From positions 2,046,001 through 2,110,000 of the forward strand of contig CM026562.1 in the NCBI GenBank assembly GCA_015143295.1: a stretch of 64,000 nt of DNA, written 5' to 3'. The notes under the pieces were generated by a model. It worked only from the letters and a program-made list of their open reading frames with translations. It did not search any database and had not been told where the DNA came from. Positions 23,871-35,094 of the stretch are shown here, piece after piece. This DNA comes from Tetracentron sinense. Its lineage: Eukaryota; Streptophyta; Magnoliopsida; Trochodendrales; Trochodendraceae. A program made the translations under genes and the position numbers. Positions within the stretch are counted from its first letter, which is position 1; every line of letters begins with the position of its first letter.

Positions 23871-24670
23871 ATCAAAGGGTAGGGTCTAGGTAGGGCAAGG
23901 GTCAACCCTATCCCTACAGTTACTTATGAGGGGCAAGGCATTAACCTTACCCTCAAGGGCCAAGACACGTAGGGCCACAGAGCAGGAAAGAAAAGCGAGA
24001 AATTTTTTTATTATTCGAGATAACGAGATTATTTCTACAGCGAATGTCAACCCGACAGATAATTCAATTGAAATTATTTTAAATTAAATTAAATTAAATT
24101 AAACAAGTATAATAATAAATTTAGATAAAGTAACCTATCTTAGCAAAAATGAGATTGACAAAAAACTAAGGTTGTAATCAAAGTATTAGGGATAATCAAA
24201 GTGTTAGGGTTAGGGATCAGCCACTCAAGGGCTTAGGATTAAGATTTCAAGGGATTAGGATTTTAAGGTGCTTGAAGTTATGGTAGGGCTGTCAAAGGAC
24301 AGACAGCCTAAATGGACATGCACCCTAAACCTCCTTTACTTATAATGGCAAGACCTAACCCTTCAAGGGCTTGGATTTACTAGGCCTTAACCCTGCCCTA
24401 AAGCATAGGGTGGGCCTGGTACACCTTTTTTTTGGGTGGGGGGCGGGGACATGCCTACTTTTTAGGATAAGTAGTGGTGGCAATTGGGTCGAGTTGGCCA
24501 AAATTCAATTTTTTCAGCTCAAAATTTAAGTGGACTGGACCTAGCTTACTTTCAACTTGGCTGAAATTTAGGCCCAAATTAAATTTCAAATTAGCTTGGA
24601 CTGACCTTGGGTCAGTCTGAACTCTGAACTCTAAACTCAGCTCAACCCGGTCCGAAGATGCCAAGTTAGT
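23871..24670. mobile_element. Cluster of decayed TAGGGCTGTCAA-type hAT-like MITEs
   Basis: TAGGGCTATCAAAGGGTAGG (23874) and TAGGGCTGTCAAAGGACAG (24287), with TTGACAACCCTA facing them at 23848, resemble the well-bounded hAT-like MITE at 43012-43534. The sequence between is rich in GGGCAAGG / CCTAACCC words. Boundaries are not resolved. Confidence 0.45.
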
Positions 24671-24952
24671 GGTACCATTTTTTGAAAGCAACTTGAACTC
24701 AAGGATGATTCTAGGAGTACCCGTTTATGCCATCAAAGTTGCCTTCAAGTGGCTGCTTGGAAACAATGGAGCCACTTAATTTTCGAAGCATGCAAAACCA
24801 TTTCAGGAACTGGAAGCCCTCCAAGGGAGCCCTTCTTCACTTTGTTTGGAGATAGCCTCTATCATTACAGATGCATAAGGACTTACTGCTCCGGTTCCCA
24901 CACACGGCATCAGCTGCACATGCACAAGCCCAAACAACTCTCCGGGTCAGCT

Positions 24953-25330
24953 GATTTTTTTTTGTTTTGGATACCATTTACCTACGTTAATCGGTTAGTG
25001 CAGGCCGGCCCGTCCATTAAGCCATCAAAGCCCGCGCTTTAGGCCCCAAAAAAATGAAGGCCCTAAAGTGTGAGCTTTGATGACTTTATGAACCTGATTT
25101 AGTAAAAAAAAAAACGCTAAAAAAGGGCCCCATTTTATAGCGAGTCCAATTTGAAGAAAAAAAAAACCCTATTTAGAATTTTCACTTTAGACCTCCAAAT
25201 GGCTTGGGCCGGCCTTGGGTTAGTGGATAGTCTGGGATTGGAGCTCTTGCAGACTCATCACCCGAAGAGGATTAGATCACAGACCTCTGTTGAGAGTGGA
25301 CACACCCCACCACTAGCGCAAGAGGTGCAT
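24953..25330 (-). mobile_element. tRNA-related SINE-like repeat, minus strand, interrupted by an hAT MITE
   Basis: On the minus strand CCTCTTGCGCTAGTGGT resembles a tRNA-type A box, and GGTCTGTGATCTAATCC about 35 bp on resembles a B box. The 3' part ends in a poly(A) run (T-run at 24955-24964 on the + strand). It matches 53127-53290 and, in part, 48720-48825. The hAT MITE at 25001-25217 splits the tail region. Confidence 0.6.
25001..25217. mobile_element. hAT-like MITE with GGCCGGCC ends
   Basis: 217 bp, starting CAGGCCGGCCC and ending GGGCCGGCCTTG, flanked by a perfect 8-bp duplication GGTTAGTG (24993-25000 and 25218-25225). No coding sequence. It has landed inside a minus-strand SINE-like repeat whose two halves can be matched to the uninterrupted copy at 53127-53290. 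Confidence 0.85.
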
Positions 25331-25383
25331 TGTTATGTACTCTTTTTTTGGGGATAAGCTAAATAGTATTTTAACGACAACAA

Positions 25384-25767
25384 CAGTGGTCTTCTTGTTG
25401 TTGCCGAAATTGTTTAATAAAAGCTTCGTTCACCATCTGACCCAAAAAAAAAGCTTCTTTCACCAAATAAATAAATAAAAGCTTTGTGAAAGCTTATTAC
25501 TATTATTTGTCCCTTAAAAATAAGTTTTATAAAAAAAATTTGTGGGGCGCAGGGCTAAGGACTTTTCTAGCAGTGGTCTTCTTGTTGTTGCCGAAATTGT
25601 TTAATGAAAGCTTCGTTCACCATCTGACCCAAAAAAAATAAGCTTCGTTCACCAAATAAATAAATAAAAGTTTTGTGAAAGCTTATTACTTTTATTTGTC
25701 CCTTAAAGATAAGTTTTATATTTTTATTTTTTTTGTGGGGCGGAGGGCTAAGGACTTTGATAGCAAG
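25384..25767. repeat. Tandem duplication of a ~187-bp unit
   Basis: The unit starting AGTGGTCTTCTTGTTGTTGC occurs at 25385 and again at 25572 and continues nearly identically to GGGCTAAGGACTTT in both. Differences are few, so the duplication is recent. The unit contains AAGCTTCGTTCACCA and AAATAAATAAATAAA words. Confidence 0.9.
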
Positions 25768-25779
25768 ACCGTACAGCCG

Positions 25780-26189
25780 GTACGGGCATCCTAGGTTTAA
25801 CCGAGACCTTGTTTGAGAACAAATTATTGTTTTCTTTAATAACAAGAATAAGATGATTTTATAAGAATAACATAAATGAATCATTTAAAATGTTTCAGAA
25901 TTTTAATATTTTAGAGAAATCTTTTATAATTCTAAGAATCCTTGAAGTTTATTCAGTTTTTATAAAATATTAGGGTCTTCACATTCTTTGTGATTCTCTT
26001 AAAATTACAGAAATCATATAATTTCAAAACACTACATTTTATTAGACATTAATGATGAAGAAAAGCTCGGTTGAAGAGATAACCAAAGCAATCCAAAATA
26101 TGTCTTATGATAGAGTAGTTTAGGAATTGCAAATATAAAGCAATGGTATTTTTGTCAACTAAAGCTTTTCTATGTAATTTTCAAAATAT
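25780..26189. other. No feature recognised
   Basis: AT-rich DNA between the tandem duplication and the possible exon at 26190. I see no gene or element. Confidence 0.35.
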
Positions 26190-26381
26190 TCATGTAAAAG
26201 TATGTTGAATCCAATGATTCGGATTGCTGATGTAAACTATCAAATCTTTATCTACAGCTACAGATCTGCCGCATAGGATCAGTAAATCGTCGTCAGCAAC
26301 CTCCTTCAATCTTTCTGGGTTATTCTGCAAGTCTGGAAGGAGTTCAGCTACACTGCAATAACTCGAACTTCTCCAAGATTC
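26190..26381 (-). pseudogene. Possible isolated exon, unknown product
   Basis: On the minus strand, a pyrimidine-rich stretch ending CACTCTTTCAG precedes GAATCTTGG in phase 0, which looks like a 3' splice site. The frame then reads ESWRSSSYCSVAELLPDL, LQNNPERLKEVADDDLL and LCGRSVAVDKDLIVYI, about 63 codons before the stop. The sequence has normal amino-acid variety, unlike the surrounding AT-rich frames. I do not recognise the family and see no partner exon. Confidence 0.3.
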
Positions 26382-26469
26382 CTGAAAGAGTGAAATAAGA
26401 GAGAAAATGAAAAATAATGAAACATGATCTGAAGGGAGAGAAGAGGGAACAATGAAGAATATCAATGAA

Positions 26470-28354
26470 CTGGCAGCCTTCCTTCTTCAGAATACTCAAG
26501 AACATGTCAAGTGTTTGAGAACGGGAACTTCTCTTTTTAATTTCTTACTCCCAAAAGATTAACAAGTATTGATTCCCCAAAATCCAATCCTTAATTCTTA
26601 GTGGTCCTCCCCTATTTATAGAAAAAAATCCTTATTTAATAATTATTTGTATATTAAAAAATTTAGTAATGTGACATCTAACTAATTCTGACATATGACA
26701 ATTGTTTTCTGTTAATAGAGACATTTCTGTTAAAATGTAGACAGAATCTGTTAAGTAGAGTCTATCTCTTAATAAATGGATGAATTCCGTTAAAAAATAA
26801 CTGATATCCGTTAAAGAGAGTCTATATGTTAAATATCATGTGTCTTTCAAGAAAGAGTTGTCAGCTCATCAAACCACTATAACTGACTTTCAATTATGAC
26901 TTAATCATTTAAATTGTTATAACCCAAACAATCTTTTGGATATATTCTTCAAAGGTTAAAAGATTAAACTTCTTTCAGAAAAAAATTTATTTATTTTAAC
27001 AAATTCCCTCTTAGCCCTCCAATCCACATCTCATAATCATTCTCCCAAATACATACATATATATATATCATCGTACACCAAAGGGGGGTCATAAGGCTTT
27101 GGGATACCTTGTCTAGAGAAATTATAAGTGCTGGGCGAGGGCACTATTCTCAGGGTGGATACGATATCCACCCTCAGGCCTCAATCATTTAGTACGAAAG
27201 AATGAGACTATAGAGGCCTTGTTTTCCTCCAATAGCCAACAGGGAAATATAGCAAGATACATCCCAAAATTCTCTCTAGACTGTCAACCTAGGAAGTTAT
27301 CCATACTTTGCTGGAATAGGAGATGGGGTAAACACACACGCTCATTCCCACGAGGAAGGTAATCAGTGTCTTTACCCCCTGACAAGGCAATAGGATTCAT
27401 GGTGATCTGAACCCACCGAATCCCTATGGAGACAAGGCTGAACTGGTAACCGCCTTTTTCGGCTCAACGAAGTTTGACTCTTTCGAGCTTTTGATCTACA
27501 TAAGCCCGCATGTCATTAATTCAAGACCTGTCTTAAATAATAAAATATCATAATGACGTTAGAAAATATTCAGTAATCTAATTCTACTGAAGTCTTACCA
27601 AGGACAAATTTGGTCCTGATGGAGTAAGTCGCCTTTGGGCTTTCTATCAGATGTTGAAAGTTTATCAATTAGTCAAAATCTGCTCCTTTGACCATATCAT
27701 ATATTGATTACTCGCTACTTCAAACCATGAAGGCGTAGCGAGTTGATCAGAATGCTTAGAGTCCGGATCTTATTCTAGAACATGGCATACTTTGAGGTAT
27801 CTGAACCTTTCAAATTATTTGAGCTTTTCATAAGGATCAAAAGGCTTATCTCAGTATCTGTAAAATTTTATTCAGACCAAAAAGAACATTAGTAATTAAT
27901 ACCTGAAAGCCTGTTACGCTTTCAAGAGCGTTAAATCACAAAAATAGTGTAAATGCACATCTGATACACTATTGGCTCAAAATTTACAATTTGAACAAAA
28001 ATACTTTAAGCCAATAGAACCTTTTTTGGATCATCATAATCTTTGTCCATGTGGCTTTTGACTAGTTCAGATTCTAATCTGAGTAGGAAAAATCTTCCAC
28101 GTGTCAATGCATCATTTTCCATCATCAACAAAGTATATTTTGGGTTGCTCCAGTTATCGATCTCTTTAGTCGGAGCTCCTGTTCATAGTTAATCTCATTT
28201 TTCATACCTTAAGTTAACAACTTTTAAGGCGAACCTTTGGTTAGTGCGACCATTAGATTCAGAAGCTTCATCCTTCCTCTTTTTCAAGCTTCATCCTTCC
28301 TCTTTTTCTCCCTTCTTGGGGTCAAGACATCATTTATCCTTTATTAGCTGTTGA
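26470..28354. other. Unassigned DNA
   Basis: I recognise no gene. A GTTAA-rich stretch lies at about 26690-26840. A short perfect hairpin AGGGTGGATA-cga-TATCCACCCT-type sits at 27152-27174. At about 28155-28200 the words GGAGCTCCTGTTCATAGTTA match the right terminus of the MITE at 46161-46365, but no left end was found. Confidence 0.4.
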
Positions 28355-28368
28355 GGTTAGTAATGGTG

Positions 28369-28551
28369 GTTACTGAGCCTTTTGCCAAGCAGGAGGTCCT
28401 GGGTTCCATTTCCACTCCTTCTTTGGGGCCAGTCCCGCCCAGTTTTCCAAACTTTCCTCGTGAGGTGGGTTTCGGGCTCTTGTCACACCCTCGAGGCCAG
28501 ACATAGTCCTGACCCGAAGGGTTGGGGACACCCCGGGTTACCAAAAAAAAA
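28369..28551 (+). mobile_element. tRNA-derived SINE (183 bp)
   Basis: Flanked by a perfect 14-bp duplication GGTTAGTAATGGTG (28355-28368 and 28552-28565) and ending in CC(A)9. An A-box-like segment (ACTGAGCCTTTTGCCAAG) lies near the start and a B-box-like GGTCCTGGGTTCCATTTCC at 28395-28413. The 3' half ends in GGGGACACCCCGGGTTACC. Duplication, A tail and internal promoter boxes together make this a firm SINE call. Confidence 0.88.
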
Positions 28552-28831
28552 GGTTAGTAATGGTGTGACTCCAATAGCCACATCATCGAGGGAGACTCCC
28601 TCCCTCCCTCCAACTTGACCTAGGACCTCCTTCAAAATCAAGGGCACATCTTAGGATTCTAAGCTAGAGAGGCATTTGAAAAACAGTCTCCCAACATGCT
28701 TACAAGTTACAGAGCCTAAAAAAGATGGGGAGATTGAAACTATGTTAGCATAGACATTGTAGGACCTAAAACGAACAATACAATTATAGAGAATACAGTT
28801 TTTACCTTTAGCCATAATTTTAAGACCAAAC

Positions 28832-29050
28832 CAGGGGTGGAACCAGGATTCTCTTACAGAGGGGCTAACAAAAGAGGTTCGGGGCGTAGCTCCTTAATGG
28901 TTTTTTTGAGGGCCAAGTTTATCCTTAATGGTTTTTTTGAGGGCCAAGTTTATGGGTCATCGCATTTGTTTGTCTGTTTGTAAATAATATATTTTTTTAT
29001 CGGAAGTTTAGGGGGGCTAGAGTCCCGTCATCCCGGCTCCACCCCTCTCC
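28832..29050. mobile_element. Short hAT-like MITE, CAGGGGTGGAACC ends
   Basis: CAGGGGTGGAACCAGGATT on the left faces CCCGGCTCCACCCCT on the right (29032-29046). An internal direct repeat of 'ccttaatggtttttttgagggccaag' type occurs at about 28893 and 28923. No 8-bp duplication could be matched, so the right boundary is provisional. Confidence 0.5.
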
Positions 29051-29568
29051 TAGGCTATACCCCTCTTATCACTATAATTTTTTTTTTTTTTTCAAAACTT
29101 CAAGGGGGGCTTTAGCACCCAAAAATATGCCTTATAGGGGTATTTTTGATATTACAATACAAAGGAATGACATTTCTATCAACTAATTTTTTTTTCATGT
29201 AGTTCTCAAATTAATCATATCAAGGCATATTTTGGATTGCTTTGATTTGCTCTTCGAACTAGTTCATGTTCATAGTTAATCTGAATTTCAAAATGGTAAT
29301 TTTTTATGCCCAAAGTTAAATTCTTCTAAGGTGGCTTTTGGTTAGACCTAGGACCATACAGTTCAAACCTTGTCATTTTCTTCTCCCCTTTTTTCCCTAG
29401 ATAAAGGCATCATTTATTGTTAGTTGCTTGATTTTTTTTTTTGGGTATTGAGACAAGCAGTTAGGCCGCAACCCCAGTTAGTAGTTAGTATCTGATTGGA
29501 AGTTCAGGGCGGGTGGAGAGTACAACAACACTCTCACCAACTTAGTATTGTTAGTTGTTGAAATTAGT
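29051..29568. other. Unassigned DNA with a MITE end fragment
   Basis: Around 29225-29290, CATGTTCATAGTTAATCTGA again resembles one end of the 46161-46365 MITE family. No gene recognised. Confidence 0.35.
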
Positions 29569-29577
29569 AAATACTAT

Positions 29578-29815
29578 GGACTCAAATTGTCTTTGGCGAA
29601 GCCAGAAAGGGCTCTCGGGGATCCATACATTGTGCGTGCGACGGTTGGCATGAAAATGGGGAGAAGTCATTTCATTTTCTCCCCATAATTTTGACTTCTC
29701 CCCATTTGATATCTCTCCCCCTTATTCTCACACACTGATTGCCACATGTCTTTTAATGAGTGGAGAAGTCAAAATCATGGGCCTTTTCTGGCTTCGCTAG
29801 AGACAATCCAAAGCC
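29578..29815. mobile_element. Mutator-like MITE, GGCGAAGCC family, copy 1
   Basis: 238 bp with a perfect 9-bp duplication AAATACTAT (29569-29577 and 29816-29824). Terminal inverted repeats read ATTGTCTTTGGCGAAGCCAG and, inverted, ATTGTCTCTAGCGAAGCCAG. The inner arms contain GGGGAGAAGTC / GACTTCTCCCC. The terminus includes the small palindrome TCTGGCgaaGCCAGA. The 9-bp duplication is the Mutator-superfamily signature. Confidence 0.85.
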
Positions 29816-29877
29816 AAATACTATATAGTGAGTGGAACTCCGCTTGCCACATCATCAAGGGAGACTCTTTTTCTGGG

Positions 29878-30170
29878 GGCCTTGGCTTGTCTCTGGCGAA
29901 GCCAGATAGAGCTTGTCTCGGGGTTCCACAGAATAGAGGACAAGTGGTGGAGAAGTCAAAATCATGGGGCCCATGATTTTGACTTCTCCACACACAAGTG
30001 GACATGTGGCGATAAGTGTGTGAGAATAAGGGGGAGAGATATCAAATGGGGAGAAGTCAAAAAAACAGGGGAGAAAATAAATGACTTCTCCCCATTTTTT
30101 CTGCCAGCTGCCGCACAATGTATGGAACCCCGAGAACCCTTTCTGGCTTTGCCAGAGACAATCCGAGGCC
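29878..30170. mobile_element. Mutator-like MITE, GGCGAAGCC family, copy 2
   Basis: 293 bp, perfect 9-bp duplication TTTTCTGGG (29869-29877 and 30171-30179). Ends GGCCTTGGCTTGTCTCTGGC and, inverted, GGCCTCGGATTGTCTCTGGC. The centre has a long perfect palindrome around GGGGCCCATGATTTTGAC (about 29951-29990). Sequence similarity to copy 1 is clear, and it lies only 63 bp downstream of it. The open frames running across it are by-products of its symmetry. Confidence 0.87.
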
Positions 30171-30179
30171 TTTTCTGGG

Positions 30180-31146
30180 ACTTGACTCAGGACCTCCTTC
30201 AAAATCAAGGCACACCTTACTCATTTGTTGTTTGGAGCCCAGGACTGGCAAATTCTACTCTCTGGGTATATCCTTTCTTGACTAAGCTGATTTCCGAGTC
30301 AACTTAGCAAGGTCTCTCTCGCTTGAACTCGGTTCATCACATATTCTATACGCTCATCCCGGCTTTAGGGGATGTTTGGAACTAGTGATGAGTCTTTCCA
30401 TGTACAACCATAAATTTAGAAACCTTCCATGGTTACACCCAAAAAAATCTACACAAGCTGAGACACCACTGCAACCAAACAGACCCTCAACGACTATGAC
30501 GACTTGTGCGGCAACAAGCACCGGCCATGAAGAGCATCTTTCTGCTTATTTAAAAGGGCGCCGTAATAAGAGACATTTTGCTTGGGAAACTTTGGCCTCG
30601 CATGTTAGTGCATGAACCTTACCAACACAACATGTAATCAATTGATCTAAAGATCTACTTCTGTACCATCTGAAGCTAGTGACTGTCTGCGATCACCGGT
30701 TCACGGTCCCACAATTTGGGTTCATAATTAAGCAAATGAGATCTTGATGTTGATACTTTTGTGCCTCCCATCTGTAATTGAACTGGATTCATGGCTTTCT
30801 ACTTAATGCTTGAGTTTGATGTACTAAATGCAACGGTTAAACCTTCGTTTAACCCTAAATTTTGTGATCCATCTCTCGGCCATTCGAGATCTTAACCTTC
30901 CAAGCAAGATCAATATGTGATGGTCAAGATTATTCACGTTTCATAGGTCCTCTGTTTCCAAACAAACTATTTGATTAGAAATAGAAGATGTAATGTTATA
31001 GTAGATGACATCTGCCTATTTGTGCCAGTGGTATTGCATGTATCTCACATGTGCATGGGTGGTCTGAGATCCATTTCCATGAATTACATTGTACCTATAG
31101 CCATTGTTTCAAATGTTGGGCTCTCTAACCCACTGACCCATGAGTG
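30180..31146. other. Unassigned low-copy DNA
   Basis: No gene or element recognised. It contains only short open frames without known domains and ends at the GATAC duplication of the copia element. Confidence 0.35.
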
Positions 31147-31151
31147 GATAC

Positions 31152-31385
31152 TAATAGGAAATATCTTATTGTAATAAAGTGAATGAGATACACAGTATCA
31201 TTATCAGTGTATCTCATCACAATTGGATTAGTATCAATTAGACTTGAATTGATTTGATTATGTTAGATTTGATTTGATTTAATTAAGGTTTATTTCTATG
31301 TTTAGTTGTTCCCATCTTTATATAAACCATATGGGTCATTGTAAGGATCATTCAAGTTATTCTCAATAAAATCATTTTTCTATCA
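31152..31385 (+). repeat. 5' LTR of the copia element
   Basis: 234 bp ending TTTTCTATCA; a TATA-like CTTTATATAAACC sits at about 31315. The first bases are TA rather than the usual TG, as in the 3' copy. Confidence 0.85.
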
Positions 31386-31400
31386 TGGTATCAAAGCAGG
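31386..31400 (+). promoter_or_regulatory. Primer binding site for initiator tRNA-Met
   Basis: TGGTATCAAAGCAGG begins at the base after the LTR. It matches the tRNA-iMet complement TGGTATCAGAGC with one difference, the usual primer site of plant copia elements. Confidence 0.88.
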
Positions 31401-31690
31401 TCGATCGGACCTTACTTACAATTTTTCCCTTCAATCTTTTTCTTTTCGACGAGCGGGCGGCAGTGGTGCCGCTCGTCTAGCCTAATTGCTCATTTTACAC
31501 CCCCCAATTCTAAGAACCCTTCTCACCCACCACCTTCCCTGGTCGATTCTTGGAACGTTATTCTTACATATCCACCAACACACCCACCGATATAAACTCA
31601 ACCACTTAATCGTGCACCCAAGTTGGAGTCTTCACAGGGTGAGATCCACAACCCTCGGTTTTGTCTTGTTGGGTGGTGTGGAAGTCCGCA

Positions 31691-33899
31691 TGTAGAACCC
31701 CAAATTTATTAATCTTAATATTCATGATGTTTATTAAATTCTATGAAAACCTGTGTTTAAAAAATATGATTAAGCTTATAAATTTAATGTGAAACGCGTG
31801 GATTTTAAAATTCAAATAAATTACTCAATTTAAGACATTTTTAGAGTTAAATTGCATGAAAAGAAAGATAGGCAAAAAATAGCAAAAGATTTTTTAAAAA
31901 AAAGTGATCGGCGCTCCGGCCGATCGATTGCCCACCGGCGGCGATCGATCGCCCACCGGCGGCGATCGATCGCCCACAACGCCGTTTTGGCCTTGGTTTG
32001 CGCGATTTTTGATTTTTTTAGAATCCCTAGAACCCTCAACACTATAAATACTCCTTATGTTCGTGGGTTGAGGGTTTCTAAGGCTGTCTAAACCTAAAAA
32101 AAAAAGATAGAGAACGGGATTTTGAGAGATCTAAGAGAAGAGATCAAAGGTTTTGCAAGGAAAAATAGTGAAAAGGCTTAATCAATCTCATTCGCAAGCC
32201 CTTGATTGTAGGAAAGTGACCAGGAGAGGTAAATATAAATTTCTTTCTACCAATATGATGATTTTAATATAAGCAATGAGAGATAGTTAGATTTAAGACA
32301 AGAAAAACAAGATCAAGTATGTTTTATGATATATAGATCCCTTATGAAAGATAGTTATGATGTTTAAAGAGGTTTTCCCTAATGATTTTTATTATGAAAG
32401 ATAGTTATGATGTTTTCCCTTATGATTTTTATTATGGAGAATGGTTATGATATTTAGAGATGTTTCCTTATGATTTTTATTATGAATATCAACAAGTGGA
32501 AAGGGAATGATCTTGTGGTGTATGTATGATGGAGAATAAAGGAAGAGATGATGGTTGGAATGATTAAGAGTTTGAATTGAAATTGTGATATGTTGTGAAA
32601 CTAGTGTTTTATGAGATTAATCTTATCAAAACTATATACTGAAATTGATGTATGATAAATAAAATTGTTTCATAATTTTATTGTTGAAAAACCTGATAGA
32701 GCATGTTTTTATATTGATAAATTATGAGAAATTATAGATGTTTGAATTGATATATGATTGACAAACTGCATGATGATATAAGTTGATAAAATTAAACTTT
32801 GAATTATGATTGTATGATTTAGGGGTATTTTCATGGCGGCGTTAGTCGTTATGATGAACTTTCGAGAGTCTTCATCCAATAATTCTGGTGTGATTTAATT
32901 AATGATTATCATTGTTTCACTCACACTCACTATTGAAAATAAATGTGTACAAGCATGCTAATAAGCAAGACATTAAGTATAATACAAGTATACAAGAACA
33001 CGAGCATAATTGTATGATTGAGTTTTGCACTGCCCGAGTATCCACAAGCCTAAGATCAAGGCAAGAAAAGCCGTATACACCGGATAATGTGTAGACAAAC
33101 CGTATACACTGGATAATGTGTAGACAAACCGTATACACCGGATAATATGTAAACCGTGCAGTACCTCGATAAGTAGGGTATATGTTAGTCTCTATACCCA
33201 ATATATGAGATAGAGTTATTTTAAGTTATTGCATTTTGCATGTTGTTGGATACATTCACGAACAAGAAAGACAAGTAAGATAAACAAGAGAAATAAGTAC
33301 AAGTGAGCACGTATAAGAATTGAATTTGAATTATGCTTCCGTGCTCTGAATTATTTATATGTTTACATGTCATGTTAAAATTCTAATTTATGCTTTATAT
33401 TAAATGTTGTTATATTGTTAGCTAGGAGTTTATATATACGCGGGATAACTTGTTACTCAACCGATGACTTTTGTTGTCGGTAGGTTTTAGGTTTGATATC
33501 TGTGCCCCAGGACTTTGGGAAGAGGAAGAGTACGAGGAAGAAGAGGAAGATCCAGCAAATGATTACCCCGATAATGAAAGAAATTTGGACCGTTGGCCAT
33601 TTCCAGGAAATTCATTATTAGTATTTGATTCGGAGTTAAGATATTGTAATAGACTTAATGTTAGATTTTTGGTTAGATTGAATTGATAGATGGGAATCAG
33701 GATGAATGATTTAAATTATAGATTTTGTTTTTTTTCAAAATTGAGACATTAGACTTGATCATGATTTATTTAAAGAAAAATTTTCAGGTTCATGTTTTAG
33801 ATTGCCTTAAATGTTTTATGACAGGAAGTTATGAAAATTGATGGTTAAGTCACGTGTCAAAGTCTCACATTTACCTAGGTGGGATTTTGGGGAGCGACA
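31691..33899 (+). mobile_element. Solo LTR (2.2 kb), TGTAGAACCCC type
   Basis: Starts TGTAGAACCCCAAA, ends TTTTGGGGAGCGACA, with a perfect 5-bp duplication CCGCA (31686-31690 and 33900-33904). A + strand TATA box, CTATAAATACTCC, is at about 32041-32053. Upstream of it (31907-31977) three GGCGATCGATCGCCC-type palindromes are in a row. A ~29-bp unit with CCGTATACAC-GGATAATGTG is repeated three times at 33068-33150. An acidic open frame at 33471-33686 (runs of Glu) has no domain. The ends match those of the solo LTRs at 58127 and 58923, which lie in the opposite orientation. Confidence 0.88.
33068..33150. repeat. Three tandem ~29-bp units in the solo LTR
   Basis: Units of the type CCGTATACACCGGATAATGT followed by GTAGACAAA occur three times, with the third ending in ATATGTAAACC. 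Confidence 0.85.
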
Positions 33900-34735
33900 C
33901 CGCATGCCCTTAATGTGATCAGATTAGTCATCAACATAGTTGGTGGTATGTGGTTCTCATATTATAAATATCAATAAAGAAGAGCAAGCCGTGACCGAAG
34001 TGTTTAATGAAGAGGCTCGTTATTCTTGGAGGATTACAGGTTACATCTTGATGACTGATGATCATCACGGTTTGGCTGCAAAGGTGTTAACTACATGGGG
34101 AGCTTGATTTCAAGGAATCAAGATGTTTGACTAAAGTGGAATTCTTAAGGGGAATCAGGATGTTTGACTAAAGTGGAATTCTGAAGGGAAATATTTGAAT
34201 ACCAAAAAAATATGTCATTGCTCCCACTTCCCTTGGATCTTGCCAACACTTGCCGGTTGCTTCTAGTTTGCATGAGGAGCCCAAAAAAAAAAGAGGGTTG
34301 AGTTGGAAATTACTCACCAAGCCCATAGAGGCCATTTTTCAACCTAGTTTGAGGCTAAGCCCTATTAGAGGCACCTTTTTTTCTAGCCCATAGAGGCCAC
34401 TCTCCTTTGATTCATGAAGATCAGCATATCATGCCCATAGAGGCACAGTTTTAGCCCAAAGAGGCTTTACATTTTTTGCCCATAGAGGCTGGTATCATAG
34501 GCTCAAGAAGAGGCCGGAATCATAGGCCCAAGAGGCCATTTATCTTTGTCCAGCGAGGCCCATTTGCATTCTATCACAATTCTCCATATTCATCTCCTCA
34601 GCAACCAACAACCCAACAAGCAACTTTGCATTGATGATCTCAGTTTCTACATGCGAATCTCCATCTATGGCAATAGGTGGAACTCTATTATTGTCAAACT
34701 CATGAAGATCTCGATCTCATGTGTTTGAGGGGGAG

Positions 34736-34960
34736 TAATAAGAAATATCTTATTGTAATAAAGTGAATGAGATACACTATATCATTATCAGTGTATCTCA
34801 TCATATTGGATTAGTATCAATTAGATTTAAATTGATTTGATTAGATTAGATTTGATTTGATTAAGGTTTATTTCTATGTTTAGTTGTTCCCATCTTTATA
34901 TAAACCCTATGGGTCATTGTAAGGATCATTCAAGCTATTGAAAAAATCTTCTTTCTATCA
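34736..34960 (+). repeat. 3' LTR of the copia element
   Basis: 225 bp, colinear with 31152-31385; it ends CTTTCTATCA and is preceded by GAGGGGGAG. Confidence 0.85.
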
Positions 34961-35094
34961 GATTCTAACACAGTTGATCGAGGTTGCAGCCAAACCTTAT
35001 TTGCGGTTCCACAAAAAAAAAACAAAAATAGAAGACCTTGCCAGCATTGATATAGATGCATTATAACGCTAAATGTTGGGGCTTTTTTTTTCCA

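Larger units (their letters stand above)
31152..34960 (+). mobile_element. Ty1/copia retrotransposon (decayed), with a nested solo LTR
   Basis: Two short LTRs (31152-31385 and 34736-34960) share long identical stretches such as TTTATTTCTATGTTTAGTTG. A tRNA-iMet primer site directly follows the first, and a purine tract GAGGGGGAG directly precedes the second. Flanks are GATAC (31147-31151) and GATTC (34961-34965), a 5-bp duplication with one change. The internal part is only about 1.1 kb once the nested solo LTR is removed; I recognise no intact gag or pol. A run of (C/A)CCATAGAGGC words occurs at 34320-34560. Confidence 0.85.

Noticed and set aside
29828-30307. 159-codon and 117-codon overlapping frames on opposite strands
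   Set aside because: They mirror each other because the DNA is an inverted repeat MITE; not genes.
33471-33686. Acidic (Glu-rich) open frame
   Set aside because: Lies inside a well-bounded solo LTR and consists of GAAGAG repeats.
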